Assembly: GCA_030248195.1 (NCBI GenBank)
Contig: JASAND010022074.1
Coordinates: 1 to 64,000, forward strand
From: Trissonchulus latispiculum
Lineage: Eukaryota > Nematoda > Enoplea > Enoplida > Ironidae
DNA length: 64,000 nt
Reading direction: 5' to 3'
A program made the position numbers and the translations under genes. Numbering within the stretch: the stretch's first letter is position 1; every line of letters starts with the position of its first letter. Shown one piece after another: positions 62,592 to 64,000 of this stretch. The notes beneath the pieces were generated by a model. The model was not told where the DNA came from. It made no database searches and saw only the letters and a list, made by a program, of their open reading frames with translations.

Positions 62592-62934
62592 AACAATTTT
62601 GCTAATATTTGAGAAATTTTTTGGAAAATGAAGGTAAAATTGGCTAAAATTTGGCAGAAATTTTGAATTTCCCAAAAAAGGTCGCCGGATTATTTTGGGG
62701 TCGCCCCCCCTTGAAAAACTCGTGGCGCCGCTACTGTGTCTAATGTCAAAATCACTTCATAGTTGAATGTTCATTGGCTTTAGAAACGGCTGAAAATGCG
62801 ATTTTTGGCATAAAAATTGAAAAAATTTTCGGGCAATCCTCCCCACCCCCACCCCATATCTCCGTTACACCCAAAGGTGGGATCCCAACGGTAAAAAATC
62901 ATATCTCGACTTTATGAGCATATTCCTAAGCCTA

Positions 62935-63110
62935 AAGGTGCATTCATAGTTCCTGTCGCAAGCAGAAGCGCGTCGACGCGCGTACGGATGCGTCTGCATG
63001 CGTTCGTGAGCATGAATTCGTTACAACTGATTTTAAACGATTAAAACGGCATGCTACAATTTGCGGCGTCGACGCGCGTTTCAATGCGTTAGCGACTATG
63101 AATGCACCTT
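62935..63110. mobile_element. 176-bp MITE, AAGGTGCATTCATAG ends
   Basis: The ends AAGGTGCATTCATAG and CTATGAATGCACCTT are inverted and perfect over 15 bp. GCGTCGACGCGCGT occurs in both halves in inverted orientation. Target duplication is not clear. Confidence 0.85.
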
Positions 63111-64000
63111 AAGGTCGCACTTCCCTTACATTCAGTCCACTTTGGAAAGCTATAACTTACTCAATATTGGGAGCTATAAATTGGGCCACATATCAAAATG
63201 AAGCTCTACATCTGCTGCGTCGTTTGGTATCATTGAAACGTGTCTACCTGGTTTGTATTGGTTGCAAACTTACCATACATAGCCCCAATTTTTGACCAAG
63301 TTTTTTTCTGGAAAATTTTTATGCAACAAGAAAATGATCGTTTCCAATGTGTTTCTGAGATAATTTGCCAGGGACGGTTTTTTGATTTTGTCAAAATATC
63401 GTTTCAGTGTGCAGCAATTGAGCATTTTCTGAAAATTTGGCATTTTATCCAACTTTGAAAAATCATTGCTCTTGATTGGAGGCTGATAAAAAGAAAAACA
63501 AAAAACCGCCCCGGGCAAATTGTCCAAACATACTATGTGTAGTATATCTAGATCCACCCATTGGTTGTGGAGCAATCTTCGGTCAAAAAATTTTGGCCGC
63601 AATTTGACAAAATCAGTTATTCGCCCAGAACTTTAGACTCATTCAGTGTACAGGGCTCTAATTAACCTAATTTGTGCCTCTTTCGAAGCTCTTTAATTTG
63701 AGTATAAACTTGCATACGCTTGTAGTGTATACTGACTCCAATTCGACAAAAACCGTTTTCAGCAAGATCGAGTCAAAAATAACCAATTTTCGAGCAAACA
63801 GTGTTGAAAAATTCACTGCTCAAAAACGATACGAGCTAGAGACTTATGTCTAAAAGCAAAGTTGTAGAGCACACAATAAGCTTTAAAATGATTATAGTCG
63901 CTGGGCATAATTTTCTATATATAGTTCTATAACTTCAAATTCTTGTTTCTCACGGTACATGAGCGCTATGAAGCTGGCGTTTTTACAGGACGTTTATTAT
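63111..64000. other. No gene recognised
   Basis: AT-rich sequence to the end of the window. Small reading frames lack splice context and similarity. Confidence 0.6.

Larger units (their letters stand above)
60532..62736. mobile_element. hAT-like element, 2.2 kb, heavily G-rich
   Basis: The ends CAGTGGCGGCGCCA and TGGCGCCGCTACTG are flanked by TGTCGAAT and TGTCTAAT (seven of eight match). The body contains G-runs up to 17, a 67-bp direct duplication, and a nested inverted-repeat element at 62082. Poly-Pro and poly-Gly frames are artefacts of the runs. No transposase is present. Confidence 0.75.

Overview
The window is nuclear DNA from an invertebrate animal. It holds three recognisable conserved protein genes. 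Two of them have GT-AG introns. The Sp-type zinc-finger factor, with its Sp box and Buttonhead box, is a metazoan gene family. The spaces between exons are packed with non-autonomous DNA transposons, minisatellites, G-runs and two LINE tails. I see no prokaryotic operons, CRISPR arrays, tRNA or rRNA genes. I cannot name the species. A sponge or another repeat-rich early-branching invertebrate would fit, but that is a guess.

Layout. 0-13 kb: an Sp1/3/4-like gene on the + strand, with coding exons at 783-966, 4535-6748, 10263-10323, 10448-10653 and 12600-12703. The first exon lies before the window or was not found. 13-18 kb: a long-TIR MITE, a 145-bp minisatellite array ending in a perfect hairpin, and a GC-rich MITE. 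18.3-21.5 kb: a loose cluster of minus-strand coding signals of unknown family. It has one TATA-driven signal-peptide ORF, one cysteine-containing internal exon and two 3'-terminal exons with poly(A) signals. 21.6-26 kb: a MITE, a G-rich long-TIR element, a 1.17-kb palindrome and short minisatellites. 29.5-35.2 kb: an intact BTAF1/Mot1 ORF of 1,918 codons on the minus strand with no introns. 35.3-40.1 kb: a dispersed repeat carrying a hAT-like element that itself carries another hAT-like element. 41.6-53.2 kb: mitochondrial enoyl-CoA hydratase ECHS1 on the minus strand, rebuilt as nine phase-compatible exons encoding 287 residues. 53.5-64 kb: a roughly 6-kb set of nested inverted repeats, further MITEs, a 153-bp minisatellite array with a terminal hairpin, and a 2.2-kb hAT-like element.

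Functionally, two genes act in RNA polymerase II transcription: Sp binds GC boxes, and BTAF1/Mot1 removes TBP from DNA. ECHS1 acts in mitochondrial beta-oxidation. Nothing suggests the three are co-regulated.

The most interesting non-genic content is two element families. One is a long-TIR MITE family seen at seven loci, with ends CAAG...ATGCTCC and arms built from about 50-bp modules. The other is a family that ends in a CATATTATAGGGG hairpin and usually carries minisatellite arrays. Paralogous empty sites inside the window prove three of the insertions.
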